Assembly (NCBI RefSeq): GCF_000013745.1
Contig: NC_007925.1
Coordinates: 4,278,001 to 4,342,000, forward strand
DNA: 64,000 nt
Reading direction: 5' to 3'
From: Rhodopseudomonas_A palustris_F
Lineage (GTDB): Bacteria; Pseudomonadota; Alphaproteobacteria; Rhizobiales; Xanthobacteraceae
Of this stretch, positions 9,576-18,980 are shown in pieces. A program made the position numbers and the translations under genes. A model generated the notes under the pieces. It was not told the origin of the DNA. It saw only the letters and a program-made list of their open reading frames with translations, and ran no database searches. How positions within the stretch are numbered: the stretch's first letter is position 1; the number at the start of each line of letters is the position of its first letter.

Positions 9576-9901
9576 CTTGTCCTCGCATAGCTACTGCTGA
9601 CGACCATCTGCGACAGGTTCGGCGTGGCTATGTGACAGAGTGAGGCGTCAGCGGAAGAACCTTGTCGATTCCTATCAAATCGCTGATCGGCCGCGATTTC
9701 CGGCATATGGCGACTCGTCTGTGCGACCGATCGCCGCGCGCGCAGAATCGACGCTTCGGCGTGAAGCCTGCTGCAGTGGTCGACTCTCATGATCGGGCGC
9801 GAACTGGCGGTCGACCGCGTTCTTTCAACACGACGGACCGACCGCTCCTCCGACTTTCGTACCAACTTGCATCGATTCCGCAGCAAGGCTGGTCACCCCG
9901 C
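9576..9901. other. Intergenic stretch, no gene seen
   Basis: About 326 bp between the universal stress protein and the P-type ATPase stop. A minus-strand open frame of 104 codons fills most of it but is Arg/Ser-rich with no family resemblance, so it is treated as non-coding. The promoter for the stress protein is expected here. Confidence 0.35.
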
Positions 9902-12610
9902 TCAGTGACCAGGCGTTGTCGCCGGACGACGGAATGCGAGGCGCATCTGCTTTTCGGTCTCGATCAGGGCAAAGAACGCCATCCCGACGGCAACAATGAG
10001 CACGCCGTCGAGAATCGGAACGGCCCGGGTCCCGAACAGCTTCTGCAAGGGCGGCAGATAGGTGATCGCGAATTGCGCGGCTGTGACGGTGACCACCGAG
10101 AGCCAGACGATCGGTGTCCCTCGCACCGCGGCCAGGGTCAATGAGGTACCGTGAATGTTCCGAATGAAGAACAGGTGGAATATCTCGAGAACCACCAAAG
10201 TGTTGACCGACATGGTCTGCGCCAACTCGAGCGGATAACCTTTGTCCAACGCATAGGAAAACACCCCGAACACGGCGACCACGAACAAGGCCGAGACCAG
10301 CAGGATGTGCCAGATCAGTTCGCCGGTCAGAATCGGGGCGTCACGGGGACGTGGTGGGCGCTGCATCGTGCCCGGCTCGCTCGGCTCGAACGCCAGCGCA
10401 ATACCCAGCGTGGTCGCCGTGATGAGGTTGATCCAGAGGATTTGCACCGCCGTCACCGGCAATGTCATGCCGGCGAGCAGCGCGACCATGATGGTCATCG
10501 CCTCGCCGGCGTTGGTCGGCAACGTCCAACTGATGACCTTCTTGATGTTGTCGTAGACCGTGCGTCCCTCGCGCACCGCAGCGGCGATCGAGGCGAAATT
10601 GTCATCGGCAAGCACGAGTTCCGAGGCTTCCTTGGCCGCCTCGCTGCCCTTCTGCCCCATGGCGGTGCCGGCGTCCGCCCGCTTGAGCGCGGGAGCGTCG
10701 TTGACGCCGTCGCCGGTCATCGCAACGGTGAGACCGTGCGACTGCAAGGCCGTGACCAGCCGAAGCTTGTGGGCCGGCGAGGTCCGGGCAAAGACGTCGG
10801 TCTCAATCACCGCGACCGCCAATTCGGCGTCCGACATCCGGTCGATAGCGGCGCCTGTGAGGATCGATCGGGAATTGCGCAGACCGATCTTCGCGGCGAT
10901 CGCTCGTGCCGTCGCGCCGTGATCGCCGGTGATCATCTTCACTCTGATCCCGGCGCCGTGGCAGTCGGCGACGGCGTCGATGGCTTCCGGACGCGGCGGG
11001 TCGATCAAGCCGACGAGCCCGATCAGAACCAGCTGGCCCTGCAGATCATCGGTGTTCAGGATGGTGTCTTGCTGCCGCATCATGCGTGACGCCATCGCGA
11101 TCACCCGCAGTCCGTCGCTCGCAAGCTCCTCCACTCTGGCATGCCAATATTCCGGATCGAGCGGCGCAACGCCGCCGTCGGCGCTGCGCTGACCGGCACA
11201 CATCGGCAGAATCGCTTCCGGCGCGCCTTTGACGTGAACGAAGCCGTGCCCCACGTGATCATGGTGGAGCACCGCCATGTAGCGATAGATCGCATCGAAC
11301 GGGATGGCATCGGTGCGGCTGAGGCCGTGGAAGGCGACCGCGTCGGTGATTTTGCCCGCCAGCGCCAGTAGCGCGCCCTCCATCGGATCGCCTTCGACCC
11401 GCCAGTCCTCGCCGGACCGGACCAGCGCCGCGTCGTTGCAAAGCGCAGCGCCGCGGGCGAATTCGATCAGGACGGCATGATCGGCTGGGTCGGCCACCGC
11501 ATCGCCCGTTCGAATAACACCCTGCGGCGCATAGCCGTTGCCCTCGACCGCGAACCGGCGATCGGCCGACGCCAGTGCCATCACCATCATCTCATTGCGC
11601 GTGAGCGTGCCGGTCTTGTCGGTACAGATCACCGAGACCGAGCCCAGCGTCTCGATGGCGGGCAAGCGCCGAACAATCGCATTGCGCCGCGCCATCGCTT
11701 GCACCCCCACCGCAAGCGTGATGGTGAGCACCGCAGGCAGGCCCTCCGGTATCGCCGCGACGGAAAGCCCGACCACGATCATGAACATCTCTTCGAATGG
11801 CAGATGCCGAACGAAGATGCCGTATGCCAGCAGCCCGGCACTGACCAGCAGGATGAAGACGGTGAGCCACCGCGCGAAGATGTCGATCTGCCGGACCAGA
11901 GGCGTCGTCAGCATCTCCACGGTCGCCAGCATGCCGCTGATCTGACCGATCTGCGTATCCGCACCCGTCGCCGCCACCACACCACGAACGGTACCAGCGA
12001 CCAGCAGCGTTCCACTGAACAGCATCGAGGTGCGGTCGCCGAGCACAGCATCTTCCGCCACAGCCGAGACGTCCTTGTCGACGGGGACAGATTCGCCGGT
12101 GAGGATCGCCTCCTCGACCTTGAGGCCGCGCGCTTCGATCAGGCGCAGATCCGCCGGCACGCGATCGCCGGCTTCGAGCAGCACGACATCGCCAGGAACC
12201 AGATCGACCGCGTCGATGCTACGGCGCGCGCCATCGCGCAGCACCGCGGTGTGCGGCGCCAGCATCCCTCTAATCGCGGCCATCGCGTCTTCGGCTCGTC
12301 CTTCTTGGATGAACCCGATGATCGCATTGGCCAGCACAACAGCGAGGATGACGCCGGTGTCGACGAGGTGGCCGAGGGCTGCGGTGATGATCGCGGATGC
12401 CAGCAGCACGTAGATGAGGATGTTGTGAAAATGCAGCAGGAAGCGAACAAATGCGCTGCGCTGCGGCGCCTCCGGCAACCGATTGGGACCATGGGCAGCA
12501 AGTCTGCGCGCTGCCTCGTTGGAGGTCAGGCCCTCAGTTCTGGCGTTCAGTGCTTTCAGAACGTCTGTGATCTGGAGGGCGTGATAGACTGAGGTAGTGT
12601 CCTTCGTCAT
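9902..12610 (-). CDS. P-type cation-transporting ATPase (P2 type)
   Basis: A 902-residue inner-membrane pump resembling Ca2+/Mn2+-type P2 ATPases. In order it has an N-terminal cation-ATPase domain (LTSNEAARRLAAHGPNRL), an actuator domain with LTGESVPVDK, the membrane PEGLP ion-site helix, the phosphorylation motif DKTGTLT, KGAPE in the nucleotide-binding domain, the hinge MTGDGVNDAPALKRADAG, and a C-terminal six-helix block. Length is normal for the family. The transported ion cannot be read with certainty. Its start lies against a decayed antiporter fragment. Confidence 0.92.
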   Translation of the reverse strand: MTKDTTSVYHALQITDVLKALNARTEGLTSNEAARRLAAHGPNRLPEAPQRSAFVRFLLHFHNILIYVLLASAIITAALGHLVDTGVILAVVLANAIIGFIQEGRAEDAMAAIRGMLAPHTAVLRDGARRSIDAVDLVPGDVVLLEAGDRVPADLRLIEARGLKVEEAILTGESVPVDKDVSAVAEDAVLGDRTSMLFSGTLLVAGTVRGVVAATGADTQIGQISGMLATVEMLTTPLVRQIDIFARWLTVFILLVSAGLLAYGIFVRHLPFEEMFMIVVGLSVAAIPEGLPAVLTITLAVGVQAMARRNAIVRRLPAIETLGSVSVICTDKTGTLTRNEMMVMALASADRRFAVEGNGYAPQGVIRTGDAVADPADHAVLIEFARGAALCNDAALVRSGEDWRVEGDPMEGALLALAGKITDAVAFHGLSRTDAIPFDAIYRYMAVLHHDHVGHGFVHVKGAPEAILPMCAGQRSADGGVAPLDPEYWHARVEELASDGLRVIAMASRMMRQQDTILNTDDLQGQLVLIGLVGLIDPPRPEAIDAVADCHGAGIRVKMITGDHGATARAIAAKIGLRNSRSILTGAAIDRMSDAELAVAVIETDVFARTSPAHKLRLVTALQSHGLTVAMTGDGVNDAPALKRADAGTAMGQKGSEAAKEASELVLADDNFASIAAAVREGRTVYDNIKKVISWTLPTNAGEAMTIMVALLAGMTLPVTAVQILWINLITATTLGIALAFEPSEPGTMQRPPRPRDAPILTGELIWHILLVSALFVVAVFGVFSYALDKGYPLELAQTMSVNTLVVLEIFHLFFIRNIHGTSLTLAAVRGTPIVWLSVVTVTAAQFAITYLPPLQKLFGTRAVPILDGVLIVAVGMAFFALIETEKQMRLAFRRPATTPGH

Positions 12611-12897
12611 CGTCGATCCACATTCTTGCCGCCTGGACGTGCCCCAAGGTTACGCCCATGGCGACGAAGATCAGGGAGAACTCGCTGATCTGCGCGACCG
12701 TGAGGGCTGCAAGAAAGCCCGCCCGTTTCCGATATCCCAAGACGCCCGACCAGGAACAGCAGCAGCGCGCCCGCCAATTCCGAGATGAAGCTAACGATCA
12801 GCGGCTGGCGGAGCACCCATCCAAGAAAGCCGACGACGGACGCCAGCATCAGCAGGGCAGCGATCTCGCCAAAAGCCAATTGGACGACGACTTCCAT
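12600..12897 (-). pseudogene. Kef/CPA2-type cation:proton antiporter remnant
   Basis: Two pieces in different frames recall monovalent cation:proton antiporters. The first (from the ATG at 12897 down to about 12735) reads like an antiporter N-terminus, with LRQPLIVSFI near the end of helix 1. The second (12740 to about 12600) contains GFLAALTVAQISEFSLIF, the conserved mid-protein helix. Together they cover less than a quarter of a normal antiporter, with a frameshift or internal deletion between them. The fragment runs into the ATPase start, so it cannot make a working transporter. Confidence 0.65.
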
Positions 12898-13102
12898 CAA
12901 TTCTCCCGGACTCTTCCTCTGGAGCGTCCCACCGGTTGGCGGCCCGTCCGTCACGGTGTCACCGCACCACACGCGCACTGGTCGCGAATCCAGCGCGCAC
13001 CATCGAGTACATCAAGCGCGACGGGCATGGCAGTGTGCAAATCGACGCTCCAATGCGGATCATACTGCAGGCCCTCGAAAGCAAAGAGCAACTCTGCCAC
13101 GG

Positions 13103-13490
13103 TCAGGCGCGCAATTCCAATGCGACCAGATGCGCTTTTTGGCCAGTCCGTTCGAACTGCGAGATAGTGCGGATGGTCGTATCGGGGATGGCCATCAACG
13201 CCTCTTGCGTGAAGAAGGCTCGGCGAATGTCAGCGGTCGGAACAATCATCGTCTCGAATGACCTGCCCGGACAGGCTCTCAAAGAAGAGGTCGCTTTCGT
13301 CCTCATCGACATCCAGCCCCAAATAGCCGCTCTTCTTGCTCTTCAATCCCTGGATCACATCGCGCGTAGCAATGAGCGCGCCGCGTCCGGTATTGACCAG
13401 CATCACGCCCGGCTTCATCGCAGCGATCGCCGTCTCATCGTTGTGTCCAGGACGCCACGGTGGTTTATTTTCAGCTCGCGCGCGAATGAG
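13103..13490 (-). pseudogene. D-lactate dehydrogenase (LdhA-type) remnant
   Basis: Minus-strand pieces in two frames match the C-terminal half of NAD-dependent D-2-hydroxyacid dehydrogenases. Frame one (down to 13230) contains MKPGVMLVNTGRGALI and SKKSGYLGLDVDEDESDLFF. Frame two (about 13255 down to 13103) contains AFFTQEALMAIPDTTIRTI, the family's C-terminal helix. The N-terminal half, with most of the NAD-binding fold, is absent, and the stretch between the two pieces is shortened, so the enzyme is dead. Confidence 0.75.
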
Positions 13491-13491
13491 G

Positions 13492-13920
13492 TCAGCGAGG
13501 CACCGCGGAGCGCACGTCAAGGTCGTTGGCTGCCGTCTCCGCGGCAACCGTAGCTGGCTCCGGGTTCATCCGGATCTTGCCGGGCGTCATTGTCCCGCCC
13601 GAGACAATGAAGGCCATCGCATCGTTGGCGCTCCAGTCGAGCCACACCAGTTGCTTGGTCGGCACGATCTCGACATAGCCCGACGTCGGATTAGGGGCGG
13701 TCGGCACATAGACTGCCGCGAGCTCTTCACCGGTGTCGATCGCCTCGAATACGGCCGTGACGAAACCGACGGCCCGCATCTCCGGATTCGGAAATTGGAT
13801 GAGGACCACCCGCTGGCCGTTGCCGCCCTGCGGGCCGCTTTGCACGGAGTCGATCAGCGTGCGGGTTGCCCCGTAAATCGTTTTGACCAGCGGCAGCCGC
13901 TTGATCAAGCGATCGAGCAT
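13492..13920 (-). pseudogene. DUF502 family membrane protein, N-terminally truncated
   Basis: The 142-residue frame contains the DUF502 hallmark VYVPTAPNPTSGYVEIVP, followed by the family's AMAFIVSGG segment. Members are normally over 200 residues, with two N-terminal transmembrane helices. Here the frame is open for only 12 codons upstream of the ATG before a stop at 13957-13959, and no hydrophobic helices are found there in any frame. It is therefore probably a broken gene, though the short form might still be made. It lies next to the dehydrogenase remnant. Confidence 0.6.
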
Positions 13921-14201
13921 CCGGATGTAGCGGCGCCGGACCCAGAAAGACGGGCCTTAGCGCCGCGATGAACGCCACCGCCTGCTCACGCCGCCTCTGG
14001 GAATGGACCGCACCTGCCCAGCGAACCACCGACCATCGTATCGCCGCCAACTCGCGGTATCCGTGACGCTCCAGGATTGGGTCTTGCGTCGGATGCCCAC
14101 CGAGTTGCCTGGGCCGTGGGCGACCGGGTCAGCCAAGCTTGACGGACCGACGATTGCCCGCGCTGTGGTGTCCGATTGAACTTGCGACGGAGGAATGCAT
14201 C

Positions 14202-15878
14202 ATGAGCGGCGACGTCGCGGCCGATCGCGCTCTTAGAAGCGCCGCAGGGCCAAGTGAACGGCAGGACGAGTTTCGGCAGATGTGGCTCCGGGTCGGTGCG
14301 CTCAACAACGTCCGAACTATCGGTTTTGCTACGGCTGGCTTTTTTGCCCTGGCGATCCTGATCACCGGCGGTCTGTTCCTATGGCTTGATCACCGCGCCA
14401 CCATGACTCGGGCGGAGGCCGCCACGCGCGACATGTCCCGGGTCGTGGAAGAATACGCCATGCGGGTTTTCGAGATCAACGATCTGGTCGTCGCGAACGT
14501 GCTCGCCTATGTCGGCGAACGGGGCGGCGTCGACGCGCTTCGCGAGACGACAGCCGCAGCCGAGTTCCTGGCGGGGGTCACCCGACGGACCGCCGACACC
14601 GACCATCTCCTCGTCGTCGACGCCGGCGGTGGTTTGGTTGCCTCATCCGGCGAGGTGCCGCCCGCCGACTCCGGCTTCAGCGACCGCGCCTGGTTCAAGG
14701 CCCATCGCGCCGCCGGCGTTGACCGTTATGTCGGCGAGGCGATCATCGATCGCAGCACCGGAGAGTTGGTCTATACCTACAGCCGCGCGATCATCGATCG
14801 ACAGGACCGGTTCGCAGGCGTCGTGCAGACGGCGATGCGTCCGAGCTTCCTCGACGACCTCGTCGCATCGAGCGACGTCGGCCGCGGCACGGTGCTGGCT
14901 ATCTGGAGCGCGAGCGGCACTCTTGTTGCAAGAACCGGGATGTCCGCCGCCCAGGCCGGGCAAACGATCGAAGACGTGGTCTTGTTCCGCGAAATGGCGG
15001 ATCAGGCGACGGGCACCTATCGCGCCGTGTCGGTGATCGACGGCGTCGACCGCATCGTGTCGTTTCGACGGCTCGACAAATGGCAAGTCGTGGTCACTGC
15101 ATCGACCCCCCTCGTCAGCATCTTTGCGCCTTGGTACCGGCATCTTTCCTGGACCGCCGCCATCTGCGGCATCGTTCTGATCGCGATCGGCTGCCTGACC
15201 TGGATCGGCGCGCGGGCAAATCGCCGCGAAGCCATCGCCCGGACGAACCTAGAGGCCGCACTGAAGGAGAAGCACATTCTTTTGCAGGAGATCCACCATC
15301 GCGTGAAGAACAACCTGCAGGTGACATCCAGCCTGATCCGGATGCAGGAGCAGCGCTTCACGGAGCCGGCGTTCAAGGCCGCACTTCGCGACACCCAGGA
15401 CCGGCTCCAGTCGATCGCCTTGATCCACGAGAGCCTGTACCGCGCGGATGCGGGATCAACAGTCGACCTGCCGGACTATTTCGAGCGCCTCGTCGGAGAC
15501 ATCGCGGAGGCGTATGGAGCGAAGTCGCGGGGCATCTCGATCGAGCTTCGGGCAGAGCCTTTGGTGCTCGAACTCACGCGGGCGGTGCCGGTCGGCCTCG
15601 TTGTCACCGAGGTCGTTTCCAACGCCTTCAAGCATGCGTTTGCGGGCACGCGCGGCGGAACGATCACGATCTCGGTACAACGTAGCATGGGCGCAATCGA
15701 GATCGTCGTGCGGGACGACGGCCGAGGCATGCCTGCGGCTACCAGCTGTTCCGGGCGCGGCGGCCTCGGGACCAAGCTGATCCACGCCTTCGTCGCGCAG
15801 CTCGATGGCCAATCCTCCGTGACCTGCGATGGCGGGACGGAATTCCGCCTGACAATCCCCGGCGAGAGACTCCAATAA
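14202..15878 (+). CDS. Membrane sensor histidine kinase, HisKA_2/HWE type
   Basis: A 558-residue sensor kinase. An N-terminal transmembrane helix (about residues 37-60) and a second one (about 322-342) enclose a periplasmic Cache-like sensor domain. The cytoplasmic part has the HisKA_2 phosphoacceptor motif LLQEIHHRVKNNLQV and an ATPase domain with VVSNAFKHAFAG (N box), DDGRGMP and GLGTKLI. The ATG at 14202 was chosen because GGAGG lies 8 bp upstream (14189-14193). No response regulator gene is adjacent, so the partner and signal are unknown. Confidence 0.88.
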   Translation: MSGDVAADRALRSAAGPSERQDEFRQMWLRVGALNNVRTIGFATAGFFALAILITGGLFLWLDHRATMTRAEAATRDMSRVVEEYAMRVFEINDLVVANVLAYVGERGGVDALRETTAAAEFLAGVTRRTADTDHLLVVDAGGGLVASSGEVPPADSGFSDRAWFKAHRAAGVDRYVGEAIIDRSTGELVYTYSRAIIDRQDRFAGVVQTAMRPSFLDDLVASSDVGRGTVLAIWSASGTLVARTGMSAAQAGQTIEDVVLFREMADQATGTYRAVSVIDGVDRIVSFRRLDKWQVVVTASTPLVSIFAPWYRHLSWTAAICGIVLIAIGCLTWIGARANRREAIARTNLEAALKEKHILLQEIHHRVKNNLQVTSSLIRMQEQRFTEPAFKAALRDTQDRLQSIALIHESLYRADAGSTVDLPDYFERLVGDIAEAYGAKSRGISIELRAEPLVLELTRAVPVGLVVTEVVSNAFKHAFAGTRGGTITISVQRSMGAIEIVVRDDGRGMPAATSCSGRGGLGTKLIHAFVAQLDGQSSVTCDGGTEFRLTIPGERLQ

Positions 15879-16471
15879 CGGTTCAGAGGTTCTGCGCGCG
15901 TCCAACGCTCAATCATAGGTCAGACCTGCGAGACCATGGACACAGCTGACGATTGCCACGCCGGAGATAACAATGGCGGCGACACACCGCAAGCTACACG
16001 TCTGCCGCGGACGTTGACCGTTCCCTCTGGAGGTAGTTGCCGTGCTGGCAGCACCTGCTATCCGCCCCCCTTCGTGTCCTCATATACGTTCTTCTGCGGG
16101 TCTGCGGCCTGAATTGACGTTCACATCGTTCGGGCGCCACGGAGGAGCCACCGAATCGAACGCGTCGGGCCTGACCGAACGCCCTGCGCCGCCGCCCGCT
16201 GCGCATCGAGCAGCGGCCGAAACATCGGGCGCACCGCGGCCGTCAGCCGCATCCAGCGGCGATCCAGCCATGCGGGTGCCAAGTGCAATTCGACCTTGCT
16301 CATCACCGGCGAAACCAAGGCAGCGGCAAGGAGGTTGCCGGCAGATATCTTCAAGCCCGACACGATTGTTCGACGCGTCGCGGTCAATGCCATCATTGGT
16401 CGGATGCGCAATACGATGTCGATAGTCCACATGCCGCAGCAGCCTTGCCTGCAATTCGCAGCACCGATGTG
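15879..16471. other. Non-coding or decayed stretch
   Basis: About 590 bp between the kinase and the phosphonate permease, which converge here. A minus-strand open frame (16432-16121, 103 codons, Ala/Arg-rich) has no family resemblance. No terminator hairpin with a T-run was identified. Confidence 0.35.
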
Positions 16472-17293
16472 TCAGAGAATTCCCTTGCGGACCTTGGCGG
16501 TAAGCCATTCGCTGAACACGACTGTCGCCAGAATCATCAGCAGGATCACGCTCACCTGTGGCCATGCCAATGTATTGAGCGAGGTCTCCAGCGCAAGTCC
16601 CAGGCCTCCCGCGCCGACAAGCCCGAGCACGGTCGATTCACGGATGTTGATGTCCCAGCGGAACACCGAGATGGTCGCAAAGGCGGGCAGGATCTGCGGG
16701 ACGATGCCGTAGGTGATCACCTGCGCAGGCGAGGCTCCGGTCGCCCTGATCGCCTCGACTTGCATCTCGTCGATCTCCTCGATGGCCTCGTAGAGAAGCT
16801 TGCCGATGAAGCCGATCGAACGCAGTGCGATGGCGATGATGCCCGCCAGGACGCCGGGGCCGAGCACGGCAACCAGAAGCAGCCCCCACACCAGTGCGTT
16901 GACCGAGCGGGAGGCCACGATCACAAACAATGCCAGCGGTCGCAGGACCAGCATGCTCGGCGTCGTGTTGCGCGCTGCCAGGAAGGCGAGCGGCGTCGCA
17001 ACGACGATGGCGATCGCCGTACCGAGCGTGGCCATATTGATGGTATCCCACAACGGCCGCCACAGGCTATTGGCATAGTCCCAGCGCGGCGGCAGCATGC
17101 GACCGAACAGGTCCGCGGCCTGACGGGGCGCGTCCTCGACGAACGACCAGATGGTGCCGGCTGTCATCACGCGCCAGCACAACACCGTCAGCGCGACCAG
17201 CGCCAGCCAGCCGAGCCACTCCAGCCGCGTTCGTCGCCAGGTCTTGAACTGCCACCCTGAGGTCTTGCCCGTGGCCGTGCGCGTCGTCGGCAT
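16472..17293 (-). CDS. phnE: Phosphonate ABC transporter permease, second copy
   Basis: A 273-residue inner-membrane permease of a PhnCDE-type importer, with about six helices. The ABC-permease EAA-type loop reads EAIRATGASPAQVITYGIVP, and DINIRESTVLGLVGAGG matches the PhnE signature. The ATG at 17293 lies 1 bp after the stop of the upstream permease. The two permeases are paralogues and presumably form a heterodimer. It is the last gene of phnD-phnC-phnE-phnE. Confidence 0.9.
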   Translation of the reverse strand: MPTTRTATGKTSGWQFKTWRRTRLEWLGWLALVALTVLCWRVMTAGTIWSFVEDAPRQAADLFGRMLPPRWDYANSLWRPLWDTINMATLGTAIAIVVATPLAFLAARNTTPSMLVLRPLALFVIVASRSVNALVWGLLLVAVLGPGVLAGIIAIALRSIGFIGKLLYEAIEEIDEMQVEAIRATGASPAQVITYGIVPQILPAFATISVFRWDINIRESTVLGLVGAGGLGLALETSLNTLAWPQVSVILLMILATVVFSEWLTAKVRKGIL

Positions 17294-17294
17294 T

Positions 17295-18137
17295 TCAGGC
17301 GAACCGTTTCCGTATGGCGCCTGCGCCGTATTCGCAGGCCATGACGATGCCGATGATGATGAGAAGAATGGCGCCTGCAGTATCGAACTCGTAGCGGTCG
17401 AGCGCGGTATTGAGCGTCGCGCCGATGCCCCCGGCGCCGACAATGCCGATCACCGAGGATTCCCGGAAGTTGATGTCGACCTTGTAGGCCGTGAGGCCGA
17501 TGAGGCGGGGAATCACCTGGCTTGCGACTGCAAAGTCGATCACCTGCCAAAAGCCTGCGCCGGTCGCGCGGATTGCCTCCACCTGCCCCGGGTCGATCTC
17601 CTCGATGTCGTCGGCGAGGAGCTTGGAGAGAAACCCGATGGTCGAGACGGTGAGCGTCAGAAAGCCCGCGAATGGACCAAAGCCGAACATGGCGACGAAG
17701 AAAATCGCGACAATGATGTCCTGCAGTGCGCGCGACATTGCGATCACACCGCGGCAAATGCCGTAGAGCCACCAAGGCGCGAGATTGCGCGCGGCGCCCA
17801 AACCGATCGGAACCGCCAGTAACACACCGGCCACGGTCGCCGTGACCGTCATGGTCAAGCTTTCAATCGTCCCTTGCTGAATGTCGCTCCAGCGAGACGT
17901 AAAATTCGGCGATAGAAAGCTCTCGAACAGCCGAGCGGCCCGCACTACGCCTTCTGAAACCCGCGCCCAGTTCACGTCGATCGTGGCAAAGGCCAGAGCC
18001 AGATATGACGCAATCCCGAGCAAGGCCGCCCAACGGGCCAACGGGCTTTCGATCAATCGCGGCGGCCGCCAGCGCCGCGCCGAAACTGCGGCAAGATTGG
18101 TCGAAACAGCGCTTGATGCGGAGGTGCCCGAATTCAC
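17295..18137 (-). CDS. phnE: Phosphonate ABC transporter permease, first copy
   Basis: A 280-residue permease paralogous to its downstream neighbour. The cytoplasmic loop EAIRATGAGFWQVIDFAVAS and the DINFRESSVIGIVGAGG signature are clear. The start overlaps the phnC stop by 4 bp, so the two are translationally coupled. An N-terminal region of about 35 residues precedes the first helix. Confidence 0.9.
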   Translation of the reverse strand: MNSGTSASSAVSTNLAAVSARRWRPPRLIESPLARWAALLGIASYLALAFATIDVNWARVSEGVVRAARLFESFLSPNFTSRWSDIQQGTIESLTMTVTATVAGVLLAVPIGLGAARNLAPWWLYGICRGVIAMSRALQDIIVAIFFVAMFGFGPFAGFLTLTVSTIGFLSKLLADDIEEIDPGQVEAIRATGAGFWQVIDFAVASQVIPRLIGLTAYKVDINFRESSVIGIVGAGGIGATLNTALDRYEFDTAGAILLIIIGIVMACEYGAGAIRKRFA

Positions 18138-18955
18138 TGCGCGGCTTCCATCCGCGCGATGATCAAGGGCTCCCCATCGTCAGTCCCGCCATCCCCCGCC
18201 GCAGTCCGGGTCCAATCCTCCTCGCCATAGATGGAGGTCAACACCTCGGCGGTTAACCCGCTGGCAGGGCCATCATAGACGACGATACCGGCATTGAGCC
18301 CGACGATTCGGGGAAGGAACGCCTGGGCAAGGACCACGTCGTGGATGTTGACGATCGCCGCCAGCCGGTTCTCGATGCACAATTCCGTCAGCAGCCGCAT
18401 CACCGACCGGGACGTCTTGGGATCGAGACTCGCCGTCGGCTCATCGACCAGCAACAATTCCGGCTGCTGAATCAGCGCGCGCGCGATGCCCACGCGCTGA
18501 CGCTGGCCGCCCGACAGCGCATCAGCGCGCTTGTCGATGTGGTCGATCAGTCCCACGCGTTCGAGGAGCGCAATCGCACGCTGGATGTCCTGCTCGGCGA
18601 AGCGTCGGAACCAGCTGTTCCAGAACCCGGTGTAGCCGAGCCGGCCGGCGAGCACGTTCTCCATGACGGTGAGGCGCTCGATCAGCGCGTACTCCTGGAA
18701 GATCATGCCAATCCGACGACGTTCGCGGCGAAGCGCGCCGCTAGAAAGGCCGGTGAGTTCCACCTCGCCGAGCTGCACCCGCCCCGAGCTCGGCTCGATC
18801 AGCCGGTTGACGCAACGGATCAACGTCGACTTGCCCGCCCCCGACGGGCCAATCAGGCCGATGATCTCTCCCGCTCCAACAGATAGGGAGACGCCTCTTA
18901 AGGCGGCTTCGCCGTTCTTGTACGTCTTGGTCAGCGCCTGGATTCGAAGCATCAA
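18134..18955 (-). CDS. phnC: Phosphonate ABC transporter ATP-binding protein
   Basis: A 273-residue ABC ATPase energising the importer from the cytoplasm. It has Walker A GPSGAGKST, the Q-loop segment GMIFQEYALIERLTV typical of PhnC, the signature LSGGQRQRVGIARAL, Walker B LLLVDEPTASLD and a switch histidine in VNIHDV. It lies 25 bp after phnD and overlaps the first permease gene. Confidence 0.93.
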   Translation of the reverse strand: MMLRIQALTKTYKNGEAALRGVSLSVGAGEIIGLIGPSGAGKSTLIRCVNRLIEPSSGRVQLGEVELTGLSSGALRRERRRIGMIFQEYALIERLTVMENVLAGRLGYTGFWNSWFRRFAEQDIQRAIALLERVGLIDHIDKRADALSGGQRQRVGIARALIQQPELLLVDEPTASLDPKTSRSVMRLLTELCIENRLAAIVNIHDVVLAQAFLPRIVGLNAGIVVYDGPASGLTAEVLTSIYGEEDWTRTAAGDGGTDDGEPLIIARMEAAQ

Positions 18956-18980
18956 TTACGATCCCAAGGCGCCTGCGCCG

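Noticed and set aside
16121..16432. Minus-strand frame of 103 codons after the phnE pair
   Set aside because: No recognisable motif, no ribosome site, and composition does not differ from the surrounding non-coding sequence.
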